The notes: generated from the sequence alone by a model not told the origin. Shown: positions 25,501 through 32,819, numbered from the stretch's first letter. The stretch is DNA of 47,004 bases from Promicromonospora kroppenstedtii DSM 19349 (GCF_000515355.1 NZ_KI911577.1:35244-82247); one strand, 5' to 3'. Numbers and translations are program-made.

Positions 25501-25829
25501 CCCAGGTCGAGGGCGAGCTTGTTCAGCTTCGCCATTTCCTTCTGCGGCGCGCCCAGGGTGGCAGCCGTGACGTTCATCGTCTGGGAGAACTTCTTCTCCA
25601 GGTTGACCGACGACGCGACGATGCCGCCGATCCCGGCGACGACGGCCAGCGCGGGCCCCCGGAGGCCATCCATGCCCTCGCCGAACCTCTTGCCGAACCG
25701 CCGACCGGCCCGCTTACCGGACCGGTCGGCTTCGTTCTCGCTCGCCCCGAGCGCTTGCTTCACGCCCGGGGCGATCTTGCTGGTCTCCGGCAGGATCGGG
25801 AGGTAGGCAACGGCTAGCTCAACGGCCAC
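22548..25829 (-). CDS. Tape measure protein with embedded peptidase-like domain
   Basis: This 1093-aa protein begins at GTG 25827-25829, six bases after GAGGAGG; an ATG eleven codons earlier has no such site. Residues ~50-340 match the phage tail tape measure domain (VNLEKKFSQTMNVTAATLG). A hydrophobic region at ~380-450 may cross the membrane. Roughly 60-residue modules repeat at ~480-700 (VIRPTWDAIKRGASAMW / VIRPVWNGIKTVASAAW). Near the C-terminus SYHGQGRAIDV (~923) and HWDHVHW (~977) give the H-x6-D...H-x-x-H pattern of M15-like peptidases. It sets tail length and probably opens the cell wall during DNA entry. Confidence 0.92.
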   Translation of the reverse strand: MAVELAVAYLPILPETSKIAPGVKQALGASENEADRSGKRAGRRFGKRFGEGMDGLRGPALAVVAGIGGIVASSVNLEKKFSQTMNVTAATLGAPQKEMAKLNKLALDLGASTSFSANEAADAMQELAKGGLSAATIQAGALEGTLQLAAAGGTTLASAAEIASNALNTFKLSGDQMNVVSAALAGGANASTASVESLGHALSQVGPGAVNAGLNLNDTVGALAAFDNAGIKGSDAGTSLKTMLSRLVPQTAKAATAMKDANLDFTDANGNFVSLTEVAQQLKDGLGGLSEAQRTTALNTIFGSDASRAASVLMTEGAKGLGVYIKATRDQGAAEDAARARMSGTAGALERLSGAWETLRLKVGIGVAPVVSSLAGGLTKLADVVGNNLDIVGPLAVGLGVMAGVILAIAAATWVWNVALAANPIGLLIVGIAGLVAGLAFFFTKTKAGQAIVTTVWGGIKAAMGAVVGWWTGTAWPALKTAWDALAIAARWLYGNVIRPVFNAIAGAIRVAWTVIRVIFVTWATGWALLWKGASWAWSKTGAPLFRVIRAVAVGLWAALRAKVFEPIGRGFAIMALGLRVIWATVIRPTWDAIKRGASAMWNWLDRWVFTPIALGFRIMGLGLRIVFERVIRPVWNGIKTVASAAWGWIRDKAFTPLRRGLDVIGAAFRAAKTVIGKAWDGIKAATAAPINFVIETVYTKGIKATWDKIADAVGLDLTLPPVDPIKGYATGGVLPGYTPGRDVHDFYSPTGGRLSLSGGEAIMRPEFTRAVGGPAGVAALNARARKGQAFKDGGVWGWAGDAWQGVKNVASSVGKFLGDPAGALGDLLSKPLASVLGRVGGGSLGKIASQLPKKAVGALIDKAKSLVGSMAGGSDLAGGGKPAGPALGWQAQWNVVKNAFPGASLNSAFRPGAITAVGTPSYHGQGRAIDVTPSMAIFNWIAKHFPNSRELIYSPANGRQIWNGQNYMFGEPTRGDHWDHVHWAMKNGGVWSGLFDQGGWLPNGGVGLNLTGKPEAVLTPAESQALKAGVVSSIAEARRYERGQGQQTRTADGRRVELVITNWEKGTGYFREIAEDAIDDANEFAGTTRRMN

Positions 25830-25840
25830 GTCGGGCCTCC

Positions 25841-26263
25841 TCACATGGTCCCGGCGAGCCACGCCTCCATCTCGTCGATGGAGACAGCGCCCTTGCCGTA
25901 GGTGGTGCTCTCCGGCTCGACGCCGGGGCGGGGAATGGGCTTGGGGTACTCGTGACGCCGGCCTCCGCCGCGCTGCCAGTTCGCGACCCTCAGGGCGTCA
26001 GCGACCTCGGCCAGGAGGAGCGCGTCGAGCGACCACTCGTGGTCGTCGGGGTGCGTCGCCCGGTAGAAGGCCGAGGTGCGGGGGAGGTGCCGGATCACGG
26101 CGTAGAGCTCGTGCCAGGCAAGGGCGTCGGTGCCCGCGTGACGAAGACGGAGCCCGAGGGCGATGAGGTCGGCCTCGATCGCCTCTCGGTGCTCGTCGTC
26201 GTCGAGCGTCTCCAGGAGGGCGTGCAGGTCGGCGAAGCCGAGCCCGTACACCGCCCGGATCAC
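25841..26263 (-). CDS. Tail assembly chaperone, downstream part
   Basis: This 140-aa frame lies between the first chaperone and the tape measure, the standard position of the frameshifted (GT-like) chaperone. It opens with the FADLHALLETL helix, then a WHELYAVIRHLP segment and a basic Pro-rich tail. It can start at GTG 26261-26263, four bases after the upstream stop. The frame stays open only about five codons upstream, in the +1 register. It may be made by ribosomal frameshift at CAG-TGA or by re-initiation. Confidence 0.75.
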   Translation of the reverse strand: MIRAVYGLGFADLHALLETLDDDEHREAIEADLIALGLRLRHAGTDALAWHELYAVIRHLPRTSAFYRATHPDDHEWSLDALLLAEVADALRVANWQRGGGRRHEYPKPIPRPGVEPESTTYGKGAVSIDEMEAWLAGTM

Positions 26264-26267
26264 GCGG

Positions 26268-26531
26268 TCACTGAAACGCGGCGCTCAGCTCCCGCATGAG
26301 CTTCTTGCCGAACGCCTGGAACTCCTCGGAGGTCATCTCGTCGATGACCTCGACGACGTCCGCGCCGGCGACCTCCTCCAGGATCGTGAAGGTGAGGTCG
26401 AGCTCGTCGCGCCGGCGGTTGGCACGGAGCCACTTCGGCGAGCGGACGACGGAGAGGGACTTCTCGAAGGTGTAGGTCTCGCCGTTGTGGTCGAAGGAGA
26501 ACAGGTCGGCGGTCTTGGTGGTGTCGCTCAT
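26268..26531 (-). CDS. Tail assembly chaperone, upstream part
   Basis: This 87-aa acidic/helical protein has an N-terminal FSFDHNGETYTFE strand and a C-terminal helical half ending in SAAFQ. Size, composition and position (tail tube gene upstream, tape measure downstream) fit G-type chaperones, which coat the tape measure before tube polymerisation. Confidence 0.75.
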   Translation of the reverse strand: MSDTTKTADLFSFDHNGETYTFEKSLSVVRSPKWLRANRRRDELDLTFTILEEVAGADVVEVIDEMTSEEFQAFGKKLMRELSAAFQ

Positions 26532-26589
26532 GGCTGCTAGGCCCTTTCGTTCGTGGTGGTGCTAGGCCCAGGGGTGGAGCAAAGAAGAG

Positions 26590-26628
26590 CCCCTCCCGGA
26601 GCGGGCCTAGCGGGGGCTCCGGGAGGGG
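26590..26628 (-). terminator. Terminator after the major tail protein
   Basis: Perfect 12-bp arms CCCCTCCCGGAG and CTCCGGGAGGGG; the minus-strand tail is CTTCTTTGC. Probably a partial terminator that gives high tail tube and low chaperone/tape expression. Confidence 0.8.
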
Positions 26629-26638
26629 TAGCTAGAGG

Positions 26639-26658
26639 CGCGCAAGGGGCCTTGCGCG
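26639..26658. promoter_or_regulatory. Operator-family dyad after the major tail gene
   Basis: CGCGCAAGG-GG-CCTTGCGCG is a perfect inverted repeat starting a few bases past the stop. On the minus strand it shares TGACCTGTCGCGCAAGG with the site at 30081-30098. No promoter is evident, so it may act as a roadblock (stoperator-like). Confidence 0.55.
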
Positions 26659-26663
26659 ACAGG

Positions 26664-27242
26664 TCAGGCGGTCGGCTTGCCGTCGTCGATGTACTTCACG
26701 GCGTTGGCGTTGAGGTCCGTGTCACGGAACGCCTCGATGGTCACCGTGTAGCCGATGAGCTCGCCGTCGTTGTAGGTCACCTCGCCGACCTCGTTCACCT
26801 GGCCGTCCGGGACGTGGATGCGGATCTTCGCGTCGCCGTCCTTCATCTCGAAGACGAACGACTTGTGCGGGAGCACGTCGGCGTTGATCTTCACGGTCCG
26901 GAGGGTGCCGGCGGACGGGGTCGCGGCGGTCACGGTGACGTTGTCGTCGCCGTAGACGGCCTTCAGCACGTCGGTGTTCAGCGTCTCCAGGAAGGTGAAG
27001 CTGTACGAGACGGAGAAATCGGTCTGGAGGACCTTGACGATGTCACCGCCCCAGGCCTTGACCTTCTCGGTCGACCGGTCGGTCGTCTCGGTCAGGCCGT
27101 CCTCGCCGACGTAGCCGGCGCTGACGAAGGCAGCGTCGAGGGCGGTCGTGGCGTCGGTCGGGGCGGTGGCGCCGAGCGGGCCGATGCGGACGCCGCCGGT
27201 CGCGAGCGGCTTGCCCGCGACGATGTTCGCAGAGTTGCTCAT
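26664..27242 (-). CDS. Major tail protein (tail tube)
   Basis: This 192-aa protein has the beta-rich character of phage tail tube subunits: SVSYSFTFLETLN, YTVTIEAF near the C-terminus and GEVTYNDGELIGY. It lies upstream of the chaperone pair, in the standard order, and is followed by a terminator. The ATG is at 27240-27242, overlapping the upstream stop. Confidence 0.85.
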   Translation of the reverse strand: MSNSANIVAGKPLATGGVRIGPLGATAPTDATTALDAAFVSAGYVGEDGLTETTDRSTEKVKAWGGDIVKVLQTDFSVSYSFTFLETLNTDVLKAVYGDDNVTVTAATPSAGTLRTVKINADVLPHKSFVFEMKDGDAKIRIHVPDGQVNEVGEVTYNDGELIGYTVTIEAFRDTDLNANAVKYIDDGKPTA

Positions 27243-27433
27243 GCTGCGGTCTCCTTCTGGGAGTCAGAGCCCGCGCGGCGTGTCCGTCGGGGGCGTTCGG
27301 GGGTAGGGGTTTCGGCCTCTTCGTCGGCCGGGGCCTCGTCGAGAAGCCAGCCCGCCGCGAGGTGCGACTCGACGCGCTCGTCGGCGACGTCGATCACGAC
27401 GGGCGGGTAGATGTGCGGGTGGCGGACCTTCAC
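27239..27433 (-). CDS. Small hypothetical protein, 64 aa
   Basis: The first ~35 residues look folded (VVIDVADERVESHLAAGWLL), resembling the short head-tail or RPN-like proteins found at this position. The remainder is a Pro/Glu/Arg-rich tail. It overlaps both neighbours by four bases in the connector-tail tube operon. Confidence 0.6.
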   Translation of the reverse strand: MKVRHPHIYPPVVIDVADERVESHLAAGWLLDEAPADEEAETPTPERPRRTRRAGSDSQKETAA

Positions 27434-27822
27434 AGAGGGACTCCTCGGGTCTGGAGCTGGGCCGTGAACTGGTAGCAGTCCTGCCCGCTCTCGGGGTCGG
27501 GGAAGTACTGGAGGCCGCCGACCTCGTTCACAGCGCTGACGTAGCCCTGAGGCGTGCTCGTCTGGGCGAGCGCGTACACATGGGCGTGCACGCGGCGGGC
27601 GAGCTCAGAGGCCGCGACGGAGTCGGGCCCCCACGCCTGGAACACGACCATCGGGCGGTCGGTGACCCGGTCTCGGCGGGGGCCCCCGACGCGGACCAGC
27701 TTCACGAAGGAGGCGGGACGCGCTGCGGGGACCTTCGTCACGACTTTGACGGGGGCGACGAGCGGCTTCAGGTAGGCGAGGAGAAGCGCCTCGACGTCCG
27801 GGAAGATGACGGCGTCGGTCAT
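27430..27822 (-). CDS. Tail terminator protein
   Basis: This 130-aa protein has the alpha/beta pattern of tail terminators: an N-terminal helix (VEALLLAYLKPLV), strands VVTKVP and SFVKLVRVGG, FQAWG, a long helix with ASELARRVHAHVYAL, and a final strand with YQFTAQLQTRG. It is located between gp10-like and tail tube genes, where the terminator lies in HK97-type phages. Confidence 0.75.
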   Translation of the reverse strand: MTDAVIFPDVEALLLAYLKPLVAPVKVVTKVPAARPASFVKLVRVGGPRRDRVTDRPMVVFQAWGPDSVAASELARRVHAHVYALAQTSTPQGYVSAVNEVGGLQYFPDPESGQDCYQFTAQLQTRGVPL

Positions 27823-28070
27823 GAGCCTCCGCCCAGGGCCCGGAGGAGCGCGTGCTCCTTGGCCTCGCGCCGGATGCCGGCGTAGGTCTTGGTCACGACG
27901 TAGCCGCGCGAGCGGCTCTTGCCCGGCTCGACGTCGGCCGCATAGTCCTCGGGGTGGCCGGTCGCATCGACGATGCGGTCGACCTGCTCCTGAAGGGCTG
28001 CCTCGACCTCAGGGGATCGGCGGATCTCCTCGAAGGCCGGGAGGTTCCAGCGGATCTTGACTCGTGCCAT
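27819..28070 (-). CDS. HK97 gp10-like head-tail connector, 83 aa
   Basis: The protein is short and basic, with WNLPAFEEIRRSPEVEAAL and VVTKTYAGIRREAKEHALL, the pattern of gp10-like tail-completion proteins. Its place between stopper and terminator supports this. The ATG is at 28068-28070. Confidence 0.65.
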   Translation of the reverse strand: MARVKIRWNLPAFEEIRRSPEVEAALQEQVDRIVDATGHPEDYAADVEPGKSRSRGYVVTKTYAGIRREAKEHALLRALGGGS

Positions 28071-28073
28071 GGG

Positions 28074-28418
28074 TCAGCCCTCCACACGCTTCAGGTTGAG
28101 GATGATCCCGGCGAAGCTGGGGCCCTTGAAGGGGTTGCGGGTGTAGTCGCCGGCCTCGCCCTCCTGCTCCCACTCCTCGCCGTCCACGACGTAGCGGTCG
28201 TGAGGGCCGAGGGCCGCGCCGGCGGGCACGAACACGGTCATGAGCGTCATGACGGCCATGCGGCCGGCCACGGGCTCGACATCGGCGAGGGACGCCGTCG
28301 GGGCGATGCCGTAGACCGAAAGGTCGACGGGTGCGGCCCAGGCGTCTACAGGGTTGCCGTGCGCGTCTTCCGCGCCGGGCTCGTAGACACGGTGCCCGAT
28401 CGTGTACTTCGCCCTCAT
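28074..28418 (-). CDS. Head-to-tail stopper
   Basis: This 114-aa protein starts at ATG 28416-28418, overlapping the adaptor stop. It is a small beta barrel (YTIGHRVYEPG, LSVYGIAPTAS, VVDGEEWEQEGEAGDY) matching the gp16/HK97 stopper family that plugs the portal after packaging. The longer upstream extension is a shadow. Confidence 0.75.
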   Translation of the reverse strand: MRAKYTIGHRVYEPGAEDAHGNPVDAWAAPVDLSVYGIAPTASLADVEPVAGRMAVMTLMTVFVPAGAALGPHDRYVVDGEEWEQEGEAGDYTRNPFKGPSFAGIILNLKRVEG

Positions 28419-28861
28419 GGGCGGTACGTCATTCCGAGCTGGAACCAGTACGCCGGACCGGCCTCTTCGGGCCACTCGGGTGTCTGGTCGATGGTGAAGG
28501 CCCTGCCCTCGCGAGTGTTGCCGAGGTCGGCGCGGTCCTCGTCGGTGAGGTACATCTCGCCGGGCTGTGACCCGCCGAAGGTGCGGCCCTCGGTGAAGGC
28601 GCCGGCCCCTTCCTGTACCTGCCGGTAGCCCTCCGGGTTGCGGAGGAGCCGGATCACCATGCGGGCCGCGACCTTCTGGACGCGGAGCAGGGGGACTGCG
28701 GGCGGATCGGCGGCCAGCCGCTCGGGCAGGTCGGGGAACTCTCGGAGGATCGTGTCCTCTGCGTCTTCGAGTAGCCGGGTGAGCTGCTCGTCGGTCGCGG
28801 GGATGTCGCTTCCGAGCCACCGGTCGGTGACGTCGGCGGGCTCAGTCCAGATGAGCGCCAT
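28415..28861 (-). CDS. Head-to-tail adaptor
   Basis: This 148-aa, mostly helical protein has the usual adaptor layout: DEQLTRLLEDAEDTILREFPDL, a helix with VAARMVIRLLRNPEGY, and a C-terminal beta part. Similar proteins (gp15/gp6-like) dock under the portal. It follows the head-fibre-like gene and a terminator. Confidence 0.78.
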   Translation of the reverse strand: MALIWTEPADVTDRWLGSDIPATDEQLTRLLEDAEDTILREFPDLPERLAADPPAVPLLRVQKVAARMVIRLLRNPEGYRQVQEGAGAFTEGRTFGGSQPGEMYLTDEDRADLGNTREGRAFTIDQTPEWPEEAGPAYWFQLGMTYRP

Positions 28862-28884
28862 AGCGCCTCCTTCCGGGGACGGGA

Positions 28885-28914
28885 GAGGGAGCGACTCCGA
28901 AGAGCCGCTCCCTC
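28885..28914 (-). terminator. Hairpin terminator after the head-fibre-like gene
   Basis: Arms of 13 nt with one mismatch (GAGGGAGCG...CGCTCCCTC) enclose a TTCG tetraloop on the minus strand. It separates the capsid genes from connector genes and may tune expression. Confidence 0.7.
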
Positions 28915-28920
28915 AGGGGG

Positions 28921-29142
28921 TCACGGGGCGAGAACGCCGCGCGTGCGGAGCTTCGCGAGGAGCGCGTTGAAGTTCGTAACGAGCCCCGCGACGTCCGTCG
29001 CCGTGGAGTTGGCCTGAGCCGTGGCGGTGCCGGTCAGGACGTCGACCGAGTCGCCGTCCTCGTCCGTCAGAATCACGGTCGGCGCGAACTTGCCGGCCGT
29101 GGGCGTGTCGCCCTGGGCGACCTTGAACTGTCGGTCAGCCAT
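28921..29142 (-). CDS. Small capsid-associated / head-fibre-like protein, 73 aa
   Basis: The protein has an N-terminal beta part (FAPTVILTDEDGDSVDV) and a C-terminal TDVAGLVTNFNALLAKLRTRG segment. Such endings are typical of short head-fibre or decoration proteins encoded directly after the capsid gene. The start is ATG at 29140-29142. Decoration is inferred from position and pattern. Confidence 0.6.
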   Translation of the reverse strand: MADRQFKVAQGDTPTAGKFAPTVILTDEDGDSVDVLTGTATAQANSTATDVAGLVTNFNALLAKLRTRGVLAP

Positions 29143-29145
29143 GGG

Positions 29146-30042
29146 TCACGCGTCCGCGTCGGTGACCTTGACGAACTTGTCCAGGTCGCGGACGGCGAAG
29201 CCGAGGTGTGCGATCACGCGGAGCGCGAACATGTCCTGCTGGAACAGGTCCACGTAGTCGCGCTCGGCGCCGACGCCGGCGGTCCGGTCGATCGTGGCCT
29301 CGGTCGAGACCGCGACGGTGATGTCCTGGACCACGCCGTAGAAGGCGTTGCCGGCCCACTGACCGGCGTAGCCCAGCACGTTCGGGGTGCCGGCCTTGAA
29401 CGCGTTGCGCGAGTAGGTCAGGTCCGAACCGAGGATGCTCGGCGTGTTCGGGCTCGTGGTGAGCGAGTTGCCCAGCAGCGGGTTGCCGTCGCCGTCGCGG
29501 GCCACCAGCAGGGTCTTGCGAGCCTGCGGGGCCAGGACGTAGCCGTCGGTCACGCCGCCGGCCTCGTAGACGGCCGAGTCGATCGCCACGGCGTCGCCGT
29601 AGGTGTCGGTGGTGCCCAGGCCCAGCGCGGAGGCGCCGGCGAGGGAGTCGAACGCGTTCGCCTCGGCGGTGGCGTGCAGGGCCTTCAGGTCGAAGGCGGT
29701 CGCCAGCGTCTTCGGCAGACGCTCGGAGAGCGCGGCGAAGAGGGCCGGGAGGTCGCGCTTGAACTCGTTCGAGAACAGCTCGATCAGGGCGACCTTGCGG
29801 GGCCGGATCGACTTGTTGCCGAACGAGGCCTCGCCAACCTTGATCTTCTCGGTCTCGCCGACCCACGAGGCGACGGGGTCACCGGTGATCAGCGGGACGT
29901 CGATGCCGACGCCGGGCAGGTCGATGCGCGTCGACTTCTGCATGACGACAGAGGCCTCCTGGGCGTCCTGCCAGATCTGCGAGGAGACCTCGGCCGGCAG
30001 GAGGATGCCCGAGGCATCCCGGGAGTGCGGAACAGCAGGCAT
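29146..30042 (-). CDS. Major capsid protein, HK97 fold
   Basis: This 298-aa protein fits the HK97-like capsid family: an N-terminal arm (LLPAEVSSQIWQDAQEASVV), the E-loop region with WVGETEKIKV, the spine helix region (LFSNEFKRDLPALFAALSERL), a P-domain and a C-terminal FALRVIAHLGFAVRD strand. It has no N-terminal protease-cleaved delta domain; scaffold is encoded by the preceding gene. The ATG is at 30040-30042. Confidence 0.9.
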   Translation of the reverse strand: MPAVPHSRDASGILLPAEVSSQIWQDAQEASVVMQKSTRIDLPGVGIDVPLITGDPVASWVGETEKIKVGEASFGNKSIRPRKVALIELFSNEFKRDLPALFAALSERLPKTLATAFDLKALHATAEANAFDSLAGASALGLGTTDTYGDAVAIDSAVYEAGGVTDGYVLAPQARKTLLVARDGDGNPLLGNSLTTSPNTPSILGSDLTYSRNAFKAGTPNVLGYAGQWAGNAFYGVVQDITVAVSTEATIDRTAGVGAERDYVDLFQQDMFALRVIAHLGFAVRDLDKFVKVTDADA

Positions 30043-30080
30043 GGGTTATGCCCTTTCATCTAGGGGGGATGCGAGAGTCA

Positions 30081-30098
30081 CGGGAGGACCCTTGCGCG
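30081..30098. promoter_or_regulatory. Imperfect operator-family dyad before the capsid gene
   Basis: On the minus strand CGCAAGG-GTC-CTCCCG follows the scaffold stop within TGACCTGTCGCGCAAGG, the same 17 bases as at 26639-26658. One arm is exact and the other degenerate, like the site at 10139-10154. Confidence 0.4.
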
Positions 30099-30103
30099 AC
30101 AGG

Positions 30104-30601
30104 TCAGTTGAAGAGCCCGTCCAGCGCTTCGACGAAGGAGTCCTTCGCGCTGGGGGTGCCGCCCGTGGTCCGGCCCTGTGTCGGGGTCGGCTTGGGGGCG
30201 GGGGACTTGCGACCCGCGAGTCGTTCGGCCAGTGCTCGGAGGGTCTTCTCGTCGCCCTGGACACCGTCCAGGACAGTGACGTCCTCCTTGGAGAGCTCCA
30301 GGTCGACGGCGATCTTGTAGCGGATGAGCGCGGCCTCGGCCGTCTCGGCGCGCGTGACGGCGTCCGTCAGGGCCTGTGACCCTGCCGCCAGGTCGGCGGC
30401 TGCCTTCTCGGCGTCGGACATCGAAGATCGCTTCAGCTCGGCGAGCTCGGTCGCGGCCTTGGCGTTCGCCTTGGCCTTGTCCTCGTGCTTCCGGGCGTGG
30501 CCCTTCCACTCTTCGAGCTGGGCGGCCAGGTCCTCGGCGGTCGGGGCGGGGGCGGTGCCCTCGGCCGAAGCCTCGGTGCCAGTGTTCGCGGTGTCGCTCA
30601 T
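30104..30601 (-). CDS. Capsid scaffolding protein
   Basis: This 165-aa protein is charged and helical. A disordered N-terminus rich in Ala, Thr and Glu is followed by a long coiled coil (~25-110; LEEWKGHARKHEDKAKANAK) and a basic Pro-rich tail. This composition and its position just before capsid are typical of actinophage scaffolds. The ATG is at 30599-30601. Confidence 0.8.
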   Translation of the reverse strand: MSDTANTGTEASAEGTAPAPTAEDLAAQLEEWKGHARKHEDKAKANAKAATELAELKRSSMSDAEKAAADLAAGSQALTDAVTRAETAEAALIRYKIAVDLELSKEDVTVLDGVQGDEKTLRALAERLAGRKSPAPKPTPTQGRTTGGTPSAKDSFVEALDGLFN

Positions 30602-30645
30602 GGTGTTTCGTCCTCCCGTGCGGGTGATCGGATCGCCCCGTGCGG

Positions 30646-30669
30646 GGCTGGGGTTACTGCGTCCCAGCC
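30646..30669 (-). terminator. Possible hairpin between MuF-like and scaffold genes
   Basis: GGCTGGG and CCCAGCC arms plus an adjacent GCCCCGTGCGGGGC palindrome form local hairpins in the 93-nt gap. No T-rich tail follows, so attenuation is possible but unproven. Confidence 0.35.
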
Positions 30670-30694
30670 CGGCGGCTGGAAGATATGGGCGGCC

Positions 30695-31387
30695 TTAGTC
30701 CAGGCCGCGTAGGAACTCGCGCACTCGGGCGCGGTCTGCCTTGGTGGGGTTGCGCTTCGAGGCCATGTACTGAATGACCGACGCGGGCTCTCCGCCGCCC
30801 CATGAGGGTTCGGCGATGCAGTCGCAGTGGTCGTGCGAGGCGAAGCGCGCGGTGTCGGCGCTGTAGACGTTGCCGCGGCCGATGAGCATTCGGCAGAAGG
30901 CGCACGAGTCGCCGTTACCGACCCGACGCCATCCGACGGATTCCGGATCGCTCGCCGCGTTCGCCCTGACCGTGTCCCGTGCGGGAATCAGGGTGAGCCG
31001 GTTCGTGACGCCGGAGAGGTTCGTGAGGGCGGTCTCGACCGCTAGAGCGAGGTCGTCCTCGGCGGTCCAGAGCGGGCCGAGCGCCCAGCGGGTGGCGGCC
31101 TCCACCTGCTCGACCGGGACAAGTTCGTCAGGGAGTACGGCGCTGTACGGACGCCGCACGTCAGGGGACGAGTCTCGGAGCTCCTCGTAGAAGTCCGCCG
31201 CGTCCGCCGCGCCGATCTCTCCGTAGGTCTGCACGAGGTCGGGCAGGAAGGAGAGGAGGGCGTTTTGCGTCGCGGAGGGGTCGGAGGTGTCCAGCGTGCG
31301 CCAGAACGCCTCCAGGTCTGCCACGGTGAGCGTTACCAGGTCGGCCTGTGCCGATCGAAAGTCGGCCGTGACGGCGCTACTCGCCAT
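30695..31387 (-). CDS. MuF-like minor head protein
   Basis: This 230-aa protein has a helical N-terminal half and a C-terminal metal-binding module: CAFCRMLIGRGNVY, then HDHCDC. This is the CxxC...HxHCxC pattern of SPP1 gp7/MuF-like head morphogenesis proteins. It is encoded after the portal and overlaps it by 11 nt, in the usual order. It probably sits inside the head at the portal and may be ejected with DNA. Confidence 0.8.
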   Translation of the reverse strand: MASSAVTADFRSAQADLVTLTVADLEAFWRTLDTSDPSATQNALLSFLPDLVQTYGEIGAADAADFYEELRDSSPDVRRPYSAVLPDELVPVEQVEAATRWALGPLWTAEDDLALAVETALTNLSGVTNRLTLIPARDTVRANAASDPESVGWRRVGNGDSCAFCRMLIGRGNVYSADTARFASHDHCDCIAEPSWGGGEPASVIQYMASKRNPTKADRARVREFLRGLD

Positions 31388-32798
31388 CGCCGGTCACCTC
31401 GGGGGCTGCGGGGGTCTGCCCGGCCAGCCGTGCGGCTGTCGCGGCCTGGGCGATCCCGTCGCGGCGGGCCTTCGCGTCGGCGCGGCGCTTCTCGCTCTTC
31501 AGCGTGCGCTGTTCCGCCTGGCTCAGACCCATGCGGTCGTAGGTGACCGTGGAGTCCGCCGGCAGGACGCCGGCAGCGACGTACTTCGAGACCTCGTCGG
31601 CGGCAGCGGCCCGGGTGGGGGTTGCGGCGTCGCGCCACTTGGTGGTGACGTCGCCGTAGGCCTCGGGGATCGCGCCGTCGCGGATCAGGAGCGCCAGGGC
31701 CCCGACCTCGCGCCAGCCGCGGCCGAACGTGGCCTGTCGGCGCTCGGCCTTCTTGATGAGGCGCGCTTCGAGGGCCCGGATGGCGTCGGCCGACGGCGGG
31801 TTGGCCGTCGAGATGCCGAGGTAGGTCAGCGGGATAGCGGCCTCGGCCGAGACGAGCTCGGCGTAGCCGCGGATCATCTGGAGGTAGGGCGTCGGGGGCG
31901 CCGGCTCGAACTGGCCGACCTCGACCTTCGGGTCCTCAGGGTCGGCGTCGGGGTCCTTCGGGACCGCCAGAACGCGGCCCTGGACGGCGTCCCATCCGGA
32001 CTTGGGCTGCCCGTCCGGTCCGCTGAACCACGACTCGGCCGCGTTCAGTAGGTAGCGCTGCGGGGCCTGGTAGAACCCGCGGTGCACCTTCATGCCGAGG
32101 AGCGACTCGACGGCCTCGTCCGTGTAGGAGCGGAGGGCCGGCGTGATCTCGGAGCGACCACCACGGCGCGAGCCGCGGGGTCGGTTGGGGAGCTGCACGA
32201 CGCGAACGCGGTTCATGCCGTGCTCGTCGCGCTCGACCTCGGCCCAGCCCCAGCCGACGCGACGGACGCGGACGTCCGAGTTCGGCAGGAAGAGGGTCAG
32301 CTCCTTGACCTGGCCGTCCTCCTCGGCGTCCACGGCTACGGCCGAGGAGAGCCGGCGGAGGCGCCGGTCCCACTCGCCGGTCACGCGGTCCGAGGACTCG
32401 ACCGTGATCAGTGCGTCGGGCTCGCCGACGTCGCCGCGGCCTACGATCGCGAAGCCGGAGCCCGTGATGAGTCCGTCAAGGTGCCCGGCGGACGCCTCGA
32501 CGTCGAGGTCGTTCTCGGTGTAGAGGCGCTGGAGGCCGAACGGGTCGTTGCCGGACGGGTCCGTCCAGCCGAGGAAGTCGAGGCGCTCCTCCAGGACGTC
32601 TACCGCGGTGCCGGCGAAGCCGACGGCCAGCTTGACGGCCCGGTACTTCGGCGGGAGGTTCGCGAGACCGACGTCGGCGATCCGTTGCTTTGCCTCGTAG
32701 TAGTCGTTCTTGATCTTGTTGCGCCGGCGGAACCGTCCGAGCCGTTCGAGGTGGTAGTCGATCAGCTCGGCCTCTTCGCGAGGGAGGCGGGTAACCAT
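31377..32798 (-). CDS. Portal protein (SPP1 gp6-like)
   Basis: This 473-aa protein matches the Phage_prot_Gp6 portal family. The N-terminal clip/wing region contains YYEAKQRIADVG and LPPKYRAVKLAVGFAG; a central ITPALRSYTDEAVESLLGMKVH helix follows, with later SANPPSADAIRALEARLIKKAERRQ-type tunnel helices. It forms the dodecameric channel for DNA entry and exit. The ATG is at 32796-32798, 21 nt past the large terminase stop. Confidence 0.9.
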   Translation of the reverse strand: MVTRLPREEAELIDYHLERLGRFRRRNKIKNDYYEAKQRIADVGLANLPPKYRAVKLAVGFAGTAVDVLEERLDFLGWTDPSGNDPFGLQRLYTENDLDVEASAGHLDGLITGSGFAIVGRGDVGEPDALITVESSDRVTGEWDRRLRRLSSAVAVDAEEDGQVKELTLFLPNSDVRVRRVGWGWAEVERDEHGMNRVRVVQLPNRPRGSRRGGRSEITPALRSYTDEAVESLLGMKVHRGFYQAPQRYLLNAAESWFSGPDGQPKSGWDAVQGRVLAVPKDPDADPEDPKVEVGQFEPAPPTPYLQMIRGYAELVSAEAAIPLTYLGISTANPPSADAIRALEARLIKKAERRQATFGRGWREVGALALLIRDGAIPEAYGDVTTKWRDAATPTRAAAADEVSKYVAAGVLPADSTVTYDRMGLSQAEQRTLKSEKRRADAKARRDGIAQAATAARLAGQTPAAPEVTGDGE

Positions 32799-32819
32799 GC
32801 GGGCCTCCTTCGGAGGGGT

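Noticed and set aside
25830-25862. Earlier ATG start for the tape measure protein.
   Set aside because: No ribosome site precedes it and it overlaps the chaperone end. GTG at 25827-25829 has GAGGAGG at ideal spacing.
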